Source: Macrosoma leucophasiata (taxonomy: Eukaryota > Arthropoda > Insecta > Lepidoptera > Hedylidae). From it: a stretch of 64,000 nt of DNA. The position numbers were made by a program, and so were the translations under genes. The notes beneath the pieces were generated by a model. That model was not told the DNA's origin and did no database searches. It worked only from the letters and a program-made list of their open reading frames with translations. Shown here one piece after another: positions 63,956 through 64,000 of this stretch; position 1 is the stretch's first letter, and each line of letters starts with the position of its first letter. Where the stretch lies: the NCBI GenBank assembly GCA_036365455.1, contig JAWQUS010000023.1:4712001-4776000 (forward strand), written 5' to 3'.

Positions 63956-64000
63956 ATACCAAAATCCGTATACGCTGGACACAAATATTTTCCGGACATG

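Overview
This window looks like a nuclear chromosome segment from a moth or butterfly (Lepidoptera). The evidence is its high AT content, several tRNA-headed SINE families, D34D mariners, RTE-like and Jockey/CR1-group LINE fragments, short elements ending in CTAGT, and one insect-specific chemosensory protein (CSP) gene. There is no operon structure, rRNA, CRISPR array or virus-like gene. Host coding sequence is well under 1 percent of the window, and most of the rest is interspersed repeats, often nested. Repeat family letters below (SINE-A to D, LINE-R, LINE-F, B, E, G, R) are local names used only here.

The one confident host gene is a CSP on the minus strand. Exon 1 is 12672 to 12486 and exon 2 is 9618 to 9428. 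It encodes 125 residues with a signal peptide, the four-cysteine spacing C-X6-C-X18-C-X2-C, and the conserved CSP intron one base after a lysine codon. The 2.87 kb intron is filled with SINEs, a foldback element and a LINE tip.

The most unusual component is a family of foldback elements at 4.4, 10.8, 24.9, 34.7 and 38.7 kb, with a diverged single unit at 15.0 kb. Each carries tRNA-like modules pointing outward from an inverted-repeat core. Each tRNA-like sequence is followed by a T-run that resembles a Pol III terminator. Four copies have exact 12-bp target-site duplications and the fifth has 10 of 12 matching. One copy sits inside a LINE reading frame, where the protein alignment resumes exactly across the duplicated 12 bp. 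Two insertions carrying the tail of the RTE-like LINE-R also have 12-bp duplications, which hints at shared mobilisation machinery.

Layout: 0-9 kb, SINE/LINE mosaic, a TIR element, foldback copy D and a local duplication; 9.1-12.8 kb, the CSP gene; 13-17.5 kb, SINEs and foldback repeats; 17.8-19.0 kb, mariner 1; 20.3-21.0 kb, the longest LINE-R reading frame; 22-26.5 kb, non-autonomous repeats and foldback copy B; 26.5-31 kb, mostly unassigned sequence; 31.5-37.2 kb, Jockey/CR1-group LINEs with foldback copy C and mariner 2 nested inside; 37.8-48.5 kb, SINEs, foldback copy E and a PIF/Harbinger-like MITE; 49.4-50.6 kb and 56.3-58.6 kb, two clusters of three diverged local repeats; 54.7-56.0 kb, mariner 3; 56.0-56.3 kb, a near-identical tandem duplication; 59.5-64 kb, more SINE, MITE and LINE tails.

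All mobile-element genes seen are broken or truncated. The mariners have frameshifts, stops or deletions, and the LINEs are 5'-truncated.
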